Source: Streptococcus mitis (GTDB lineage Bacteria; Bacillota; Bacilli; Lactobacillales; Streptococcaceae). From it: a stretch of 64,000 bases of DNA. Positions 56,066 through 64,000 of the stretch are shown here, in pieces. The translations under genes and the position numbers were made by a program. Location of the stretch: NCBI GenBank assembly GCA_001560895.1, contig CP014326.1, forward strand, positions 1,624,001 through 1,688,000. The letters are read 5' to 3'. Numbering within the stretch: position 1 is the stretch's first letter; the number at the start of each line of letters is the position of its first letter. Below the pieces are notes generated by a model. It saw only the letters and a program-made list of their open reading frames with translations, searched no databases and had not been told where the DNA came from.

Positions 56066-56245
56066 CTTTTAAATTTATGGAAACACGGTTGTTCTAAACC
56101 TAGAATGCATGTAAATTTTAGAGAATAGACCTATTATAAGTTTCGAAAGCCTATCTTCCTATCCATTCCTCATCAAAAAGACTCATTCGCCCTTTCTCCT
56201 CCAAAATATGGTATAGTAGAGTTATACTATCTATGAGGAGTTCAC

Positions 56246-56863
56246 ATGTCACAGGATAAACAAATGAAAGCTGTTTCTCCCCTTTTGCAGCAAGTTATCA
56301 ACATCTCATCAATTGTCGGTGGGGTTGGGAGTTTGATTTTCTGTATTTGGGCTTATCAGGCTGGGGTTTTACAGTCTAAGGAAACCCTCTCTGCCTTTAT
56401 CCAGCAGGCAGGTATCTGGGGGCCACCTCTCTTTATCTTTTTACAGATTTTACAGACGGTCGTCCCTATCATTCCAGGAGCCTTGACCTCAGTAGCTGGG
56501 GTCTTTATCTATGGTCACATCATCGGGACTATCTACAACTATATCGGCATCGTGATTGGCTGTGCCATTATCTTTTATCTGGTGCGCCTCTACGGAGCTG
56601 CCTTTGTCCAGTCTGTCGTCAGCAAGCGCACCTATGACAAGTATATCGGTTGGTTGGATAAGGGCAATCGTTTTGACCGTTTCTTTATCTTTATGATGAT
56701 TTGGCCCATTAGTCCAGCTGACTTTCTCTGTATGCTGGCTGCCTTGACCAAGATGAGCTTCAAGCGCTATATGACCATCATCATTCTGACCAAGCCCTTT
56801 ACTCTCGTGGTTTATACCTACGGTCTGACCTATATTATCGACTTTTTCTGGCAAATGCTTTGA
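56246..56863 (+). CDS. TVP38/TMEM64 (SNARE-associated, DedA-like) membrane protein
   Basis: A 205-residue inner-membrane protein with about five hydrophobic segments, including VVPIIPGALTSVAGVFIYG (the DedA/VTT proline-glycine motif) and YIGIVIGCAIIFYLVRLYG. Family members act as lipid flippases or half-transporters. It has a close upstream GGAG site and a shared terminator with scrK. Confidence 0.85.
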   Translation: MSQDKQMKAVSPLLQQVINISSIVGGVGSLIFCIWAYQAGVLQSKETLSAFIQQAGIWGPPLFIFLQILQTVVPIIPGALTSVAGVFIYGHIIGTIYNYIGIVIGCAIIFYLVRLYGAAFVQSVVSKRTYDKYIGWLDKGNRFDRFFIFMMIWPISPADFLCMLAALTKMSFKRYMTIIILTKPFTLVVYTYGLTYIIDFFWQML

Positions 56864-56870
56864 CATGTAA

Positions 56871-56900
56871 AAAATCCGTTTGGTTTCCCAAGCGGATTTT
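56871..56900. terminator. Bidirectional terminator
   Basis: AAAATCCGTTTGG pairs with CCAAGCGGATTTT (one mismatch or G-T) around a four-base loop; it serves the DedA-like gene on + and scrK on minus. Confidence 0.85.
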
Positions 56901-56905
56901 GTGCT

Positions 56906-57793
56906 TTATTTTGAAACTTCTTTTGCAAGAACAAAGTTCCCAAGTGTAGCAGAACCATTTCCTGCGACTGCTGGTGTCACGATGTATTCACGCACATCTG
57001 GTACTGGTAGGTAACCATTGAGAAGAGATGTAAATTTCTCACGGACACGATCCAGCATGTGTTGTTGAGCCATGACTCCTCCACCAAAGACAATCACGTC
57101 TGGGCGGAAAGTCACTGTCGCATTAACCGCAGCTTGAGCGATATAGTAGGCTTGAACATCCCAAACAGGGTTATTGAGTTCAATATTTTCCCCACGAACA
57201 CCTGTACGAGCTTCCAAACTTGGACCAGCTGCATAGCCTTCCAAACATCCCTTATGGAAAGGACAAACGCCCTTAAACTCTTTTTCAATATCCATTGGGT
57301 GTCTAGCCACATAGTAGTGACCCATCTCAGGGTGACCCACACCACCGATAAACTCGCCACGTTGGATGACACCTGCACCGATACCTGTACCGATTGTGTA
57401 ATAAACCAAGTTTTCGATACGGCCACCAGCATTGTTACGGGCAACCACTTCACCATAAGCAGAGCTGTTTACGTCTGTAGTGAAGTACATTGGCACGTTT
57501 AGAGCGCGACGAAGGGCACCAAGCAAGTCCACATTTGCCCAGTTTGGTTTTGGAGTCGTCGTGATAAAGCCATAAGTTTTTGAGTTTTTATCAATATCAA
57601 TCGGACCAAATGAACCAACTGCAAGACCAGCAAGGTTATCGAATTTTGAGAAGAACTCGATGGTTTTATCGATTGTTTCGATTGGAGTTGTTGTTGGAAA
57701 TTGTGTTTTTTCCACAACGTTAAAGTTTTCATCACCGACAGCACAAACAAACTTTGTACCGCCCGCTTCCAAGCTTCCATATAATTTTGTCAT
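56906..57793 (-). CDS. scrK: Fructokinase (ROK family)
   Basis: Phosphorylates fructose released by sucrose-6-phosphate hydrolase. YGSLEAGGTKFVCAVGD binds ATP, the ROK Zn motif region is GHYYVARHPMD to CPFHKGCLEGYAAG (His/Cys ligands), and GTGIGAGVI is the substrate signature. It has 295 residues. An extended -10 (TGCTATAAT, 57821-57829) lies upstream, so it can be transcribed apart from scrA. Confidence 0.95.
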   Translation of the reverse strand: MTKLYGSLEAGGTKFVCAVGDENFNVVEKTQFPTTTPIETIDKTIEFFSKFDNLAGLAVGSFGPIDIDKNSKTYGFITTTPKPNWANVDLLGALRRALNVPMYFTTDVNSSAYGEVVARNNAGGRIENLVYYTIGTGIGAGVIQRGEFIGGVGHPEMGHYYVARHPMDIEKEFKGVCPFHKGCLEGYAAGPSLEARTGVRGENIELNNPVWDVQAYYIAQAAVNATVTFRPDVIVFGGGVMAQQHMLDRVREKFTSLLNGYLPVPDVREYIVTPAVAGNGSATLGNFVLAKEVSK

Positions 57794-57892
57794 GATAAAC
57801 CTCTTGTTTTTATTTTCTTTATTATAGCATATTTCGAAAGGCTAAATTTCTCTATTTTTTAGATTTTCCTCTGTAAATCTTACCATTCAAGC

Positions 57893-57924
57893 AAAAACGA
57901 ACAAACATGTCATTTGTTCGTTTT
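57893..57924 (-). terminator. scrA terminator
   Basis: AAAACGAACAAA and TTTGTTCGTTTT form a stem just beyond the scrA stop, followed by TTGC on the minus strand. Confidence 0.85.
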
Positions 57925-57942
57925 CACATTAGAGAGGATTGA

Positions 57943-59829
57943 TTAGATTTTCACTTCGATCACAGCATCCCCCTTCGCAACTGAACCTGTTGCGACTGGA
58001 GCTACTGAAGCGTAGTCAGCTGTATTTGTAACGATAACCATTGTTGTATCATCAAGTCCAGCTGCAGCAATTTTATTTGAGTCAAAGGTTCCAAGAACAT
58101 CGCCCGCTTTAACCTTATCACCTTGTGCAACTTTTGCTTCAAAACCTTCGCCATTCATAGATACAGTGTCAATACCAACGTGGATCAAAACTTCAGCACC
58201 ATCAGTTGTTTTCAAACCAAAAGCGTGTCCTGTTGGAAAGGCAATTGAGACTTCAGCATCAGCTGGTGCATATACTACACCTTGACTTGGTTTCACAGCG
58301 ATACCTTGTCCCATAGCTCCACTTGAGAAGACTGGGTCATTAACATCGGCAAGAGCGACAACGTCACCAACAATAGGGGTTACAAGTGTTTCATTTTGAA
58401 GAGCTGCTGGAATGTTACCAGTTGTTTCTTCTTGGACCAAACGTTCTGTCTCTACTTCAGTAGCAACTTCTTTTTCATCCTCATAACCAAACATATAAGT
58501 AAGAGCGAAACCAAGAACGAATGATACAGCTACCATAAGAAGGTATTGGGCAAGTTGTCCGTTACCGATGTAAAGCATTGTACCTGGGATAATTGTGATA
58601 CCATTACCAGTACCAGCAAGTCCAAGGATAGAAGCCAATCCACCACCGATTGCACCAGCAATCAATGAAAGGAAGAATGGCTTACGGAAGCGCAAGTTCA
58701 CCCCGAAGATAGCAGGCTCTGTAATACCGAGGAAGGCAGAAAGAGCAGCTGGGAAAGCAAGTGTTTTTAGTTTTGGATTTTTAGTTTTAACACCAACCGC
58801 AACTGTTGCAGCACCTTGAGCTGTCATAGCCGCAGTGATGATAGCGTTGAATGGGTTAGCATGGTCAGCAGCAAGCAATTGAACTTCAAGCAAGTTGAAG
58901 ATATGGTGCACACCTGACACGACGATCAATTGGTGAACCCCACCAATCAAGAAACCACCAAGACCAAATGGCATGCTGAGGATCGCTTTTGTAGCGATAA
59001 GAATGTAGTTTTCAACAACGTGGAAGACTGGTCCGATGACAAAGAGTCCAAGGATAGACATAACCAAAAGTGTCACGAATGGTGTTACCAAGAGGTCAAT
59101 CACATCTGGAACAACCTTGCGGACAGCTTTTTCAAATTTAGCTCCGACAACCCCGATGATGAAGGCTGGAAGAACAGAACCTTGCAAACCAACAACAGGA
59201 ATGAAACCAAAGAAGTTCATAGCTGTTACTTCACCACCTGAAGCGACTGCCCAAGCGTTTGGAAGTGAGCCAGAAACAAGCATCATACCAAGAACGATAC
59301 CAACGGCTGGATTTCCACCGAATACACGGAAGGTTGACCACACAACCAAACCTGGCAAGATGATGAAGGCTGTATCTGTCAAGATTTGAGTATAAGTTGT
59401 CACGTCAGCTGGAAGTGTCATTCCAAGAGCAGTCAAGAGACCACGCACACCCATGAAGAGACCTGTCGCTACGATAACTGGGATGATTGGAACGAAAACG
59501 TCACCGAAAGTACGGATAGCACGTTGGAACCAGTTCCCTTGTTTAGCAGCTTCTGCTTTCATGTCATCTTTAGATGATGTTGGCAAACCAAGTGCAACAA
59601 CTTCATCGTACATTTTATTAACTGTACCTGTACCAAAGATGATTTGGTATTGACCTGAGTTAAAGAAAGCACCTTGAACTTTTTCCAAGTTCTCAATCAC
59701 TTCTTTATTAATTTTTCCTTCATCTTTGACCATGACACGAAGACGAGTCGCACAGTGAGCTACACTGTTGACATTTTCACGTCCGCCCAAGGCATCGATG
59801 ACTTTTTTTGCAATTTCCTGATTGTTCAT
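57943..59829 (-). CDS. scrA: Sucrose-specific PTS permease EIIBCA
   Basis: Imports and phosphorylates sucrose at C6. Domain order is IIB (VNSVAHCATRLRV, phospho-Cys about 24), IIC (about ten membrane segments with the conserved GVHHIFNLLEVQLLA), and IIA (EVLIHVGIDTVSMNG, phospho-His). The start is the ATG at 59829 (MNNQEIAKKV) behind AAGGAG; 628 residues. The other sucrose genes are divergent (scrB-scrR) and downstream (scrK). Confidence 0.95.
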   Translation of the reverse strand: MNNQEIAKKVIDALGGRENVNSVAHCATRLRVMVKDEGKINKEVIENLEKVQGAFFNSGQYQIIFGTGTVNKMYDEVVALGLPTSSKDDMKAEAAKQGNWFQRAIRTFGDVFVPIIPVIVATGLFMGVRGLLTALGMTLPADVTTYTQILTDTAFIILPGLVVWSTFRVFGGNPAVGIVLGMMLVSGSLPNAWAVASGGEVTAMNFFGFIPVVGLQGSVLPAFIIGVVGAKFEKAVRKVVPDVIDLLVTPFVTLLVMSILGLFVIGPVFHVVENYILIATKAILSMPFGLGGFLIGGVHQLIVVSGVHHIFNLLEVQLLAADHANPFNAIITAAMTAQGAATVAVGVKTKNPKLKTLAFPAALSAFLGITEPAIFGVNLRFRKPFFLSLIAGAIGGGLASILGLAGTGNGITIIPGTMLYIGNGQLAQYLLMVAVSFVLGFALTYMFGYEDEKEVATEVETERLVQEETTGNIPAALQNETLVTPIVGDVVALADVNDPVFSSGAMGQGIAVKPSQGVVYAPADAEVSIAFPTGHAFGLKTTDGAEVLIHVGIDTVSMNGEGFEAKVAQGDKVKAGDVLGTFDSNKIAAAGLDDTTMVIVTNTADYASVAPVATGSVAKGDAVIEVKI

Positions 59830-59866
59830 TTGCAAAAATCTCCTTATATAAAATTTTGTTCTTGTT

Positions 59867-59935
59867 TGAAAGCGATTTTATTCGCCCTACGACTATTATT
59901 TTATCATGTTTTAGAAATATGTCAAGCGTTTTGCA
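59867..59935 (-). promoter_or_regulatory. scrA promoter and operators
   Basis: TTGACA (59920-59925) and TAAAAT (59898-59903) are 16 bases apart on the minus strand. A LacI-family-like site TGTCAAGCGTTTTGCA (59920-59935, + strand) overlaps the -35, and a cre-like TGAAAGCGATTTTA (59867-59880) lies downstream of the -10. ScrR and CcpA are the likely binders. Confidence 0.6.
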
Positions 59936-60055
59936 GAAAAAATATTCTATCAACTTAGTTGGCTCGCTTTAGATTGATTGTTTTTGACTGTTTTATCAGG
60001 TATTCCTTAAAAAACAAGTTTAAAATCTTGGTTAAAAGGGTTTTATTTCATTATC

Positions 60056-60074
60056 TTTCATATTTCCGTGAAAA
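60056..60074 (+). other. Divergent scrA-scrB spacer, no gene
   Basis: The 378-base interval between the scrA and scrB starts (59830-60207) holds promoters and operators only. The short stretch given here marks its centre, where I see nothing else. Confidence 0.5.
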
Positions 60075-60101
60075 TTCGATTGATTTTCTGATTTTATTTT
60101 A

Positions 60102-60174
60102 TGACAATCGTTTGACAGTTTTTTCTCTTTTTTAACATAAAAGACTTGCTTTTTTAACCGAAAACGGTTACTAT
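60102..60174 (+). promoter_or_regulatory. scrBR promoter with operators
   Basis: TTGCTT (60146-60151) and TACTAT (60169-60174) are 17 bases apart, and the spacer is filled by AACCGAAAACGGTT (60056+0 to 60069 offset from 60000+; that is 60156-60169), a palindrome of the LacI-family type. Upstream TGACAATCGTTTGACA (60102-60117) matches the scrA site as TGNCAANCGTTTNNCA. Repression by ScrR is inferred. Confidence 0.6.
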
Positions 60175-60207
60175 TAAAAGTGATAAGATTTTTGGAGGAA
60201 TGAATGA

Positions 60208-61662
60208 ATGGAATGGACAACTGAGCGTCGTTACAGACTTTATCAAGATTGGACGCAAGAAGAAATTCAACATATAGAAGAAAATATGGCACAATCTCCA
60301 TGGCATACTCATTACCATGTTGAGCCAAAAACAGGACTTCTCAACGACCCAAATGGCTTTTCTTACTTTGATGGAAAGTGGATTGTTTTTTATCAGAACT
60401 TTCCTTTTGGTGCAGCCCACGGTTTGAAATCTTGGGTGCAATTGGAAAGTGAGGACTTGGTTCACTTCACAGAAACCGGAGTCAAAGTTTTGCCTGATAC
60501 TCCATTAGACAGCCACGGTGCCTACTCTGGTTCTGCCATGCAGTTTGGCGATAACTTGTTCCTATTTTATACGGGAAATGTTCGTGATGAAAACTGGATC
60601 CGTCACCCATATCAGATTGGGGCTTTGATGGATAAAGAAGGCAAGATTACCAAGATTGACGAAATCTTGATTGACCAGCCAGCTGATTCTACTGACCACT
60701 TCCGCGATCCGCAAATTTTCAACTTCAAAGGTCAATACTATGCTATCGTCGGTGGACAGGACTTGGAGAAAAAAGGCTTCGTCCGTCTCTACAAGGCTGT
60801 AGATAATGACTATACAAACTGGCAAGAGGTGGGTGACCTTGACTTTGCTAACGACCGTACTGCCTACATGATGGAATGCCCAAATCTTGTCTTTGTCGGG
60901 GAGCAACCTGTCCTTCTCTACTGCCCACAAGGTTTAGATAAGAAAGTTCTAGACTACGATAATATCTATCCAAATATGTATAAGATTGGGGCTTCCTTTG
61001 ACCCTGAAAATGCCAAAATGGTAGATGTGTCTAAACTTCAAAACATGGACTATGGTTTCGAAGCCTATGCAACTCAAGCCTTCAACTCTCCTGATGGGCG
61101 TGCTCTAGCAGTTAGCTGGCTTGGTTTACCAGATGTTTCTTATCCATCTGACCGTTTTGACCACCAAGGAACCTTCTCTTTGGTCAAAGAACTCACTATC
61201 AAAGACGGTAAACTCTACCAATACCCAGTCTCAGCGATCAAGGACCTTCGTGCGTCTGAAGAAGCCTTCTCAAACCGTGCTCAAACAAAGAACACCTATG
61301 AACTTGAACTCAACTTGGAAGCCAATAGCCAGAGCGAGATTGTCTTACTAGCTGATCAAGAAGGCAAGGGACTTGCAATCAACTTTGACCTTGTAAATGG
61401 TCAAGTGACAGTGGATCGTAGCCAGGCTGGTGAACAGTACGCTCAAGAATTTGGGACAACGCGTTCTTGTCCAATCGATAACCAGGCTACTACTGCTACA
61501 ATTTTCATCGATAACTCTGTCTTTGAAATTTTCATCAATAAAGGAGAAAAAGTATTTTCTGGTCGTGTCTTCCCACATGCAGGCCAAAATGGTATCCTGA
61601 TCAAATCTGGAAACCCAACTGGAACTTACTATGAATTAGATTATGGTCGCAAAACTAACTGA
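60208..61662 (+). CDS. scrB: Sucrose-6-phosphate hydrolase
   Basis: A GH32 enzyme splitting sucrose 6-phosphate to glucose 6-phosphate and fructose. The nucleophile motif is LLNDPNGFSYF, then FRDPQIF and the acid/base MECPNLVF; a C-terminal beta-sandwich follows from about residue 340. It has 484 residues. The ATG at 60208 sits nine bases after GGAGG. It overlaps scrR by 20 bases. Confidence 0.96.
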   Translation: MEWTTERRYRLYQDWTQEEIQHIEENMAQSPWHTHYHVEPKTGLLNDPNGFSYFDGKWIVFYQNFPFGAAHGLKSWVQLESEDLVHFTETGVKVLPDTPLDSHGAYSGSAMQFGDNLFLFYTGNVRDENWIRHPYQIGALMDKEGKITKIDEILIDQPADSTDHFRDPQIFNFKGQYYAIVGGQDLEKKGFVRLYKAVDNDYTNWQEVGDLDFANDRTAYMMECPNLVFVGEQPVLLYCPQGLDKKVLDYDNIYPNMYKIGASFDPENAKMVDVSKLQNMDYGFEAYATQAFNSPDGRALAVSWLGLPDVSYPSDRFDHQGTFSLVKELTIKDGKLYQYPVSAIKDLRASEEAFSNRAQTKNTYELELNLEANSQSEIVLLADQEGKGLAINFDLVNGQVTVDRSQAGEQYAQEFGTTRSCPIDNQATTATIFIDNSVFEIFINKGEKVFSGRVFPHAGQNGILIKSGNPTGTYYELDYGRKTN

Positions 61663-62608
61663 TGTCGCAAAACTTGCAGGTGTCAGCCCTACTACCGTTT
61701 CTAGGGTTATCAATAAAAAAGGCTATCTCTCTGAGAAAACCATTCAAAAGGTAAATGAAGCCATGCGAGAATTGGGCTATAAGCCCAACAACCTGGCTCG
61801 TAGTCTGCAAGGAAAATCAGCTAAGTTAATCGGCTTGATTTTCCCAAATATTTCCAATGTTTTCTATGCAGAATTGATTGATAAGTTGGAACACCAACTC
61901 TTTAAGAATGGTTACAAGACCATCATATGTAACAGCGAGCACGATTCTGAAAAGGAACGGGAGTACATCGAAATGCTGGAGGCCAATCAGGTCGACGGTA
62001 TCATTTCTGGTAGTCATAACTTGGGAATCGAAGACTACAATCGTGTGACCGCACCGATTATTTCCTTTGACCGAAACTTATCACCAGACATCCCTGTCGT
62101 TTCCTCTGACAACTATGCTGGCGGGGTCCTTGCTGCCCAGACCTTGGTTAAGACAGGCGCCCAGTCTATCATCATGATTACAGGAAATGACAATTCTAAT
62201 TCGCCAACTGGACTGCGCCACGCTGGTTTTGCATCCGTACTCCCAAAAGCTCCTATTATCAATGTTTCCAGTGACTTTTCTCCTGTCAGAAAAGAAATGG
62301 AAATCAAGAATATCTTGACCCGACAAAAGCCTGATGCCATCTTTGCTTCGGATGATTTGACTGCCATTCTGGTCATTAAAATTGCTCAAGAACTGGGAAT
62401 CTCTGTCCCAGAAGATCTCAAAGTCATCGGCTATGATGGGACTTACTTTATCGAGAATTACTACCCTCATTTAACAACGATTAAGCAACCTATGCAAGAG
62501 ATTGCTCAACTCACCGTTGACCTCCTATTACAAAAGATCGAAGGCAAGGAAGTCGCAACAACCGGTTACTTCTTACCAGTCACCCTATTACCAGGAAAAA
62601 GTATTTGA
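61643..62608 (+). CDS. scrR: Sucrose operon repressor ScrR (LacI family)
   Basis: A LacI-type regulator of 321 residues: HTH KLTDVAKLAGVSPTTVSRVINKKGYLSE, hinge YKPNNLARSLQ and a periplasmic-binding-like effector domain ending at TGYFLPVTLL. It likely binds the CG-centred palindromes between scrA and scrB and is released by a sucrose-derived signal. It is translationally coupled to scrB. A BOX element begins on the last base of its stop codon. Confidence 0.95.
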   Translation: MVAKLTDVAKLAGVSPTTVSRVINKKGYLSEKTIQKVNEAMRELGYKPNNLARSLQGKSAKLIGLIFPNISNVFYAELIDKLEHQLFKNGYKTIICNSEHDSEKEREYIEMLEANQVDGIISGSHNLGIEDYNRVTAPIISFDRNLSPDIPVVSSDNYAGGVLAAQTLVKTGAQSIIMITGNDNSNSPTGLRHAGFASVLPKAPIINVSSDFSPVRKEMEIKNILTRQKPDAIFASDDLTAILVIKIAQELGISVPEDLKVIGYDGTYFIENYYPHLTTIKQPMQEIAQLTVDLLLQKIEGKEVATTGYFLPVTLLPGKSI

Positions 62609-62804
62609 TACTCAATGAAAATCTCTTCAAACCACTTCAGCGTCGCCTTACCGTAGATATGGTTACTGACTTCGTCAGTTCTATCCACAACCTCAAAACA
62701 GTGTTTTGAGCTGGCTTCGTCAGTCTTATCTACAACCTCAAAGCAGTGCTTTGAGCAGCTTGCGGCTAGCTTCCTAGTTTGCTCTTTGATTTTCATTGAG
62801 TATA
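62608..62804 (+). repeat. BOX element (A-B-B-C)
   Basis: It begins ATACTCAATGAAAATCTC, carries boxA CTTCAGCGTCGCCTTACCGTAG, two boxB units (ACAACCTCAAAACAGTGTTT and ACAACCTCAAAGCAGTGCTT) and ends TTTTCATTGAGTAT. It is the most complete BOX of the three and directly follows scrR. Confidence 0.95.
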
Positions 62805-62812
62805 AGCACAAG

Positions 62813-62840
62813 AAAACTCAGACCGATCCGTCTGAGTTTT
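62813..62840. terminator. Bidirectional terminator between scrR and mvaA
   Basis: AAAACTCAGA pairs with TCTGAGTTTT around an eight-base segment CCGATCCG; T-runs follow on both strands. Confidence 0.85.
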
Positions 62841-64000
62841 TTATGATCTTAAATTTTCTAGGTAGCGCTGGGCTATCTCTAGGTTAAAGGTTTTATCTGC
62901 GATGAGGCGCTCGACTAGGGGAGCAACCTCGGATTCACTAGCACCTGCTAGGAGAGCCAAGGATTTGGCCTGCAATTTCATGTGACCTTGCTGAATTCCT
63001 GTACTCACCAAGGCTTTGAGGGCCGCAAAGTTTTGGGCGAGACCGATAGACACGATAATCTGAGCTAATTCTTTAGCAGAAGGATTTCCTAGTAATTCAT
63101 GACTGAGGGCTACACGAGGGTTGAGGCCGATAGAGCCGCCTTTGGTCGCTACAGGCATGGGCAGGGTCACCTCACCGACCAATTCTTCTCTTTCAAGGTC
63201 CAGTGTCCATTGACTAAGACCTTGATAGTGTCCTTCTCTACTAGCAAAGGCATGGGCTCCTGCCTCAATAGCACGCCAGTCATTACCAGTTGCAATCAAA
63301 ACGGCATCAATACCATTAAAAATCCCTTTATTGTGGGTAGCTGCTCGATAAGGATCAGCTTGCGCAAATTGGCTCGCCAAAGCAATTTTCTCTGCAATTT
63401 CTCGTCCTTGATCCTTTTGACGGCTCAAATAGCGAAAGGCGATGCGACAACTTGCAGTAACCAAAGAATCGGTCGCGTAGTTAGACAGAATACCCATGAG
63501 ACTCTGTCCCTGACTGAGTTCTTCTACGACTGGCTTCAAGGCTTCCAGCATGGTATTGAGCATATTTGCTCCCATGGCTTCCTGCGTATCGACATGGAGA
63601 TAAACAACGAGGAAGTCTGTTTCGCCTTTAATCTGCTCTACATGCAAATCACGCGCCCCGCCTCCGCGTTTAACGATAGAAGGATAGGCTTGATTAGCAA
63701 GTTCTAAGAGTTCTGCTTTCTTGCTGGTGATCTTCTCCTGCGCTTGTTCAGGATCAGCAACTTGATAAAGAGCTACCTGACCAATCATCTGACGCTCATG
63801 GACTTGTGCAGTAAAACCGCCTGCACGCTTGATGATTTTACTTGCATAGCTGGCCGCAGCAACCACTGACGGCTCTTCCGTCACATAGGGAATTGTGTAT
63901 TCCTGACCATTGACAAGAACCTCTGGAACCAGCGAATAAGGCAGAGAAAAAGTTCCTACTACATTCTCACTCAGCTGGTCTGCGACAGTCACACTAATTT
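62841..64000 (-). CDS. mvaA: Hydroxymethylglutaryl-CoA reductase, class II (5' part missing)
   Basis: Makes mevalonate for isoprenoid synthesis; streptococci use this pathway. Visible are ENVVGTFSLP, EEPSVVAAASYASK (catalytic Glu), VLIATGNDWRAIEAGAHAF (catalytic Asp/Lys region) and GLNPRVALSHELLG. The frame is open beyond the right edge; the internal GTG at 63992 is not the start, since about 40 N-terminal residues of the usual 424 are missing. The C-terminus ends AQRYLENLRS. Confidence 0.93.
   Translation of the reverse strand, partial: ISVTVADQLSENVVGTFSLPYSLVPEVLVNGQEYTIPYVTEEPSVVAAASYASKIIKRAGGFTAQVHERQMIGQVALYQVADPEQAQEKITSKKAELLELANQAYPSIVKRGGGARDLHVEQIKGETDFLVVYLHVDTQEAMGANMLNTMLEALKPVVEELSQGQSLMGILSNYATDSLVTASCRIAFRYLSRQKDQGREIAEKIALASQFAQADPYRAATHNKGIFNGIDAVLIATGNDWRAIEAGAHAFASREGHYQGLSQWTLDLEREELVGEVTLPMPVATKGGSIGLNPRVALSHELLGNPSAKELAQIIVSIGLAQNFAALKALVSTGIQQGHMKLQAKSLALLAGASESEVAPLVERLIADKTFNLEIAQRYLENLRS

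Noticed and set aside
60032..60465. Two minus-strand frames of about 100 codons over the scrB start
   Set aside because: They are antisense to scrB and its promoter, with no recognisable features.

Overview
The window is chromosomal DNA of a mitis-group Streptococcus (S. mitis, S. pseudopneumoniae or S. pneumoniae; I favour S. mitis). The evidence is three BOX repeats (3464-3613, 18119-18233, 62608-62804), a choline-binding LytC-type lysozyme, a murM-murN pair, the N-terminus of an IgA1-protease-type metalloprotease with its LPQTG near the N-terminus, and low GC. Most housekeeping genes lie on the minus strand.

Layout. 1-1619: partial zinc metalloprotease gene with eighteen 54-bp tandem repeats. 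1797-3613: IS200-type element with a broken transposase, a frameshifted regulator remnant and a BOX. 3852-17148 (minus): lytC, tpiA, dnaD, metA, apt, rplK-rplA, an M42 peptidase-HIT-ldcB operon, brnQ, a UDG/rhodanese pair, pepV and a nitroreductase. 17319-18119 (plus): a lipoprotein solute-binding protein ending in a BOX. 18299-29290 (minus): phosphoesterase, uvrC, a matrixin-like protease, murM-murN, estA, RNase J2 and recJ. 29455-33711 (plus): an amino-acid ABC transporter operon and a ferric-reductase-like flavocytochrome. 33811-45257 (minus): msmK, a PucR-type regulator, mrnC, cysS, a RibD-like reductase, a small membrane protein, cysE, pnp with a long duplicated leader, and metE-metF. 45530-55694 (minus): an accessory/defence region with an orphan HigA-type antitoxin, a Pyr_excise-like/DUF1722 pair, a type I restriction-modification locus (hsdM-rhuM-hsdS-hsdS'-hsdR) and AbiH. 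55758-64000: a gene remnant, a DedA/TVP38 membrane protein, the sucrose regulon (scrK, scrA, scrB, scrR) and partial mvaA.

The most interesting feature is the hsdS locus. The stop codon of the two-TRD hsdS (50567-51832) lies inside a pentanucleotide repeat (CTCTA on +, 50565-50583). Losing exactly one unit puts this gene in frame with the downstream half-hsdS and predicts a 625-residue specificity subunit with an extra TRD. The same hsdS carries three 12-bp TSEL repeats in its central spacer, a second possible source of specificity change. A RhuM-family gene is translationally coupled between hsdM and hsdS, and AbiH lies just upstream.

Regulation visible in the sequence includes MET-box sites at metE and metA, L1-binding-like motifs before both rplK and rplA, paired operators and promoters between scrA and scrB, a cre-like site at msmK, and a tpiA terminator that overlaps the apparent ATG of lytC, which points to a TTG start for lytC. 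Apart from names given from memory, all calls rest on motif reading and context; no database search was run.
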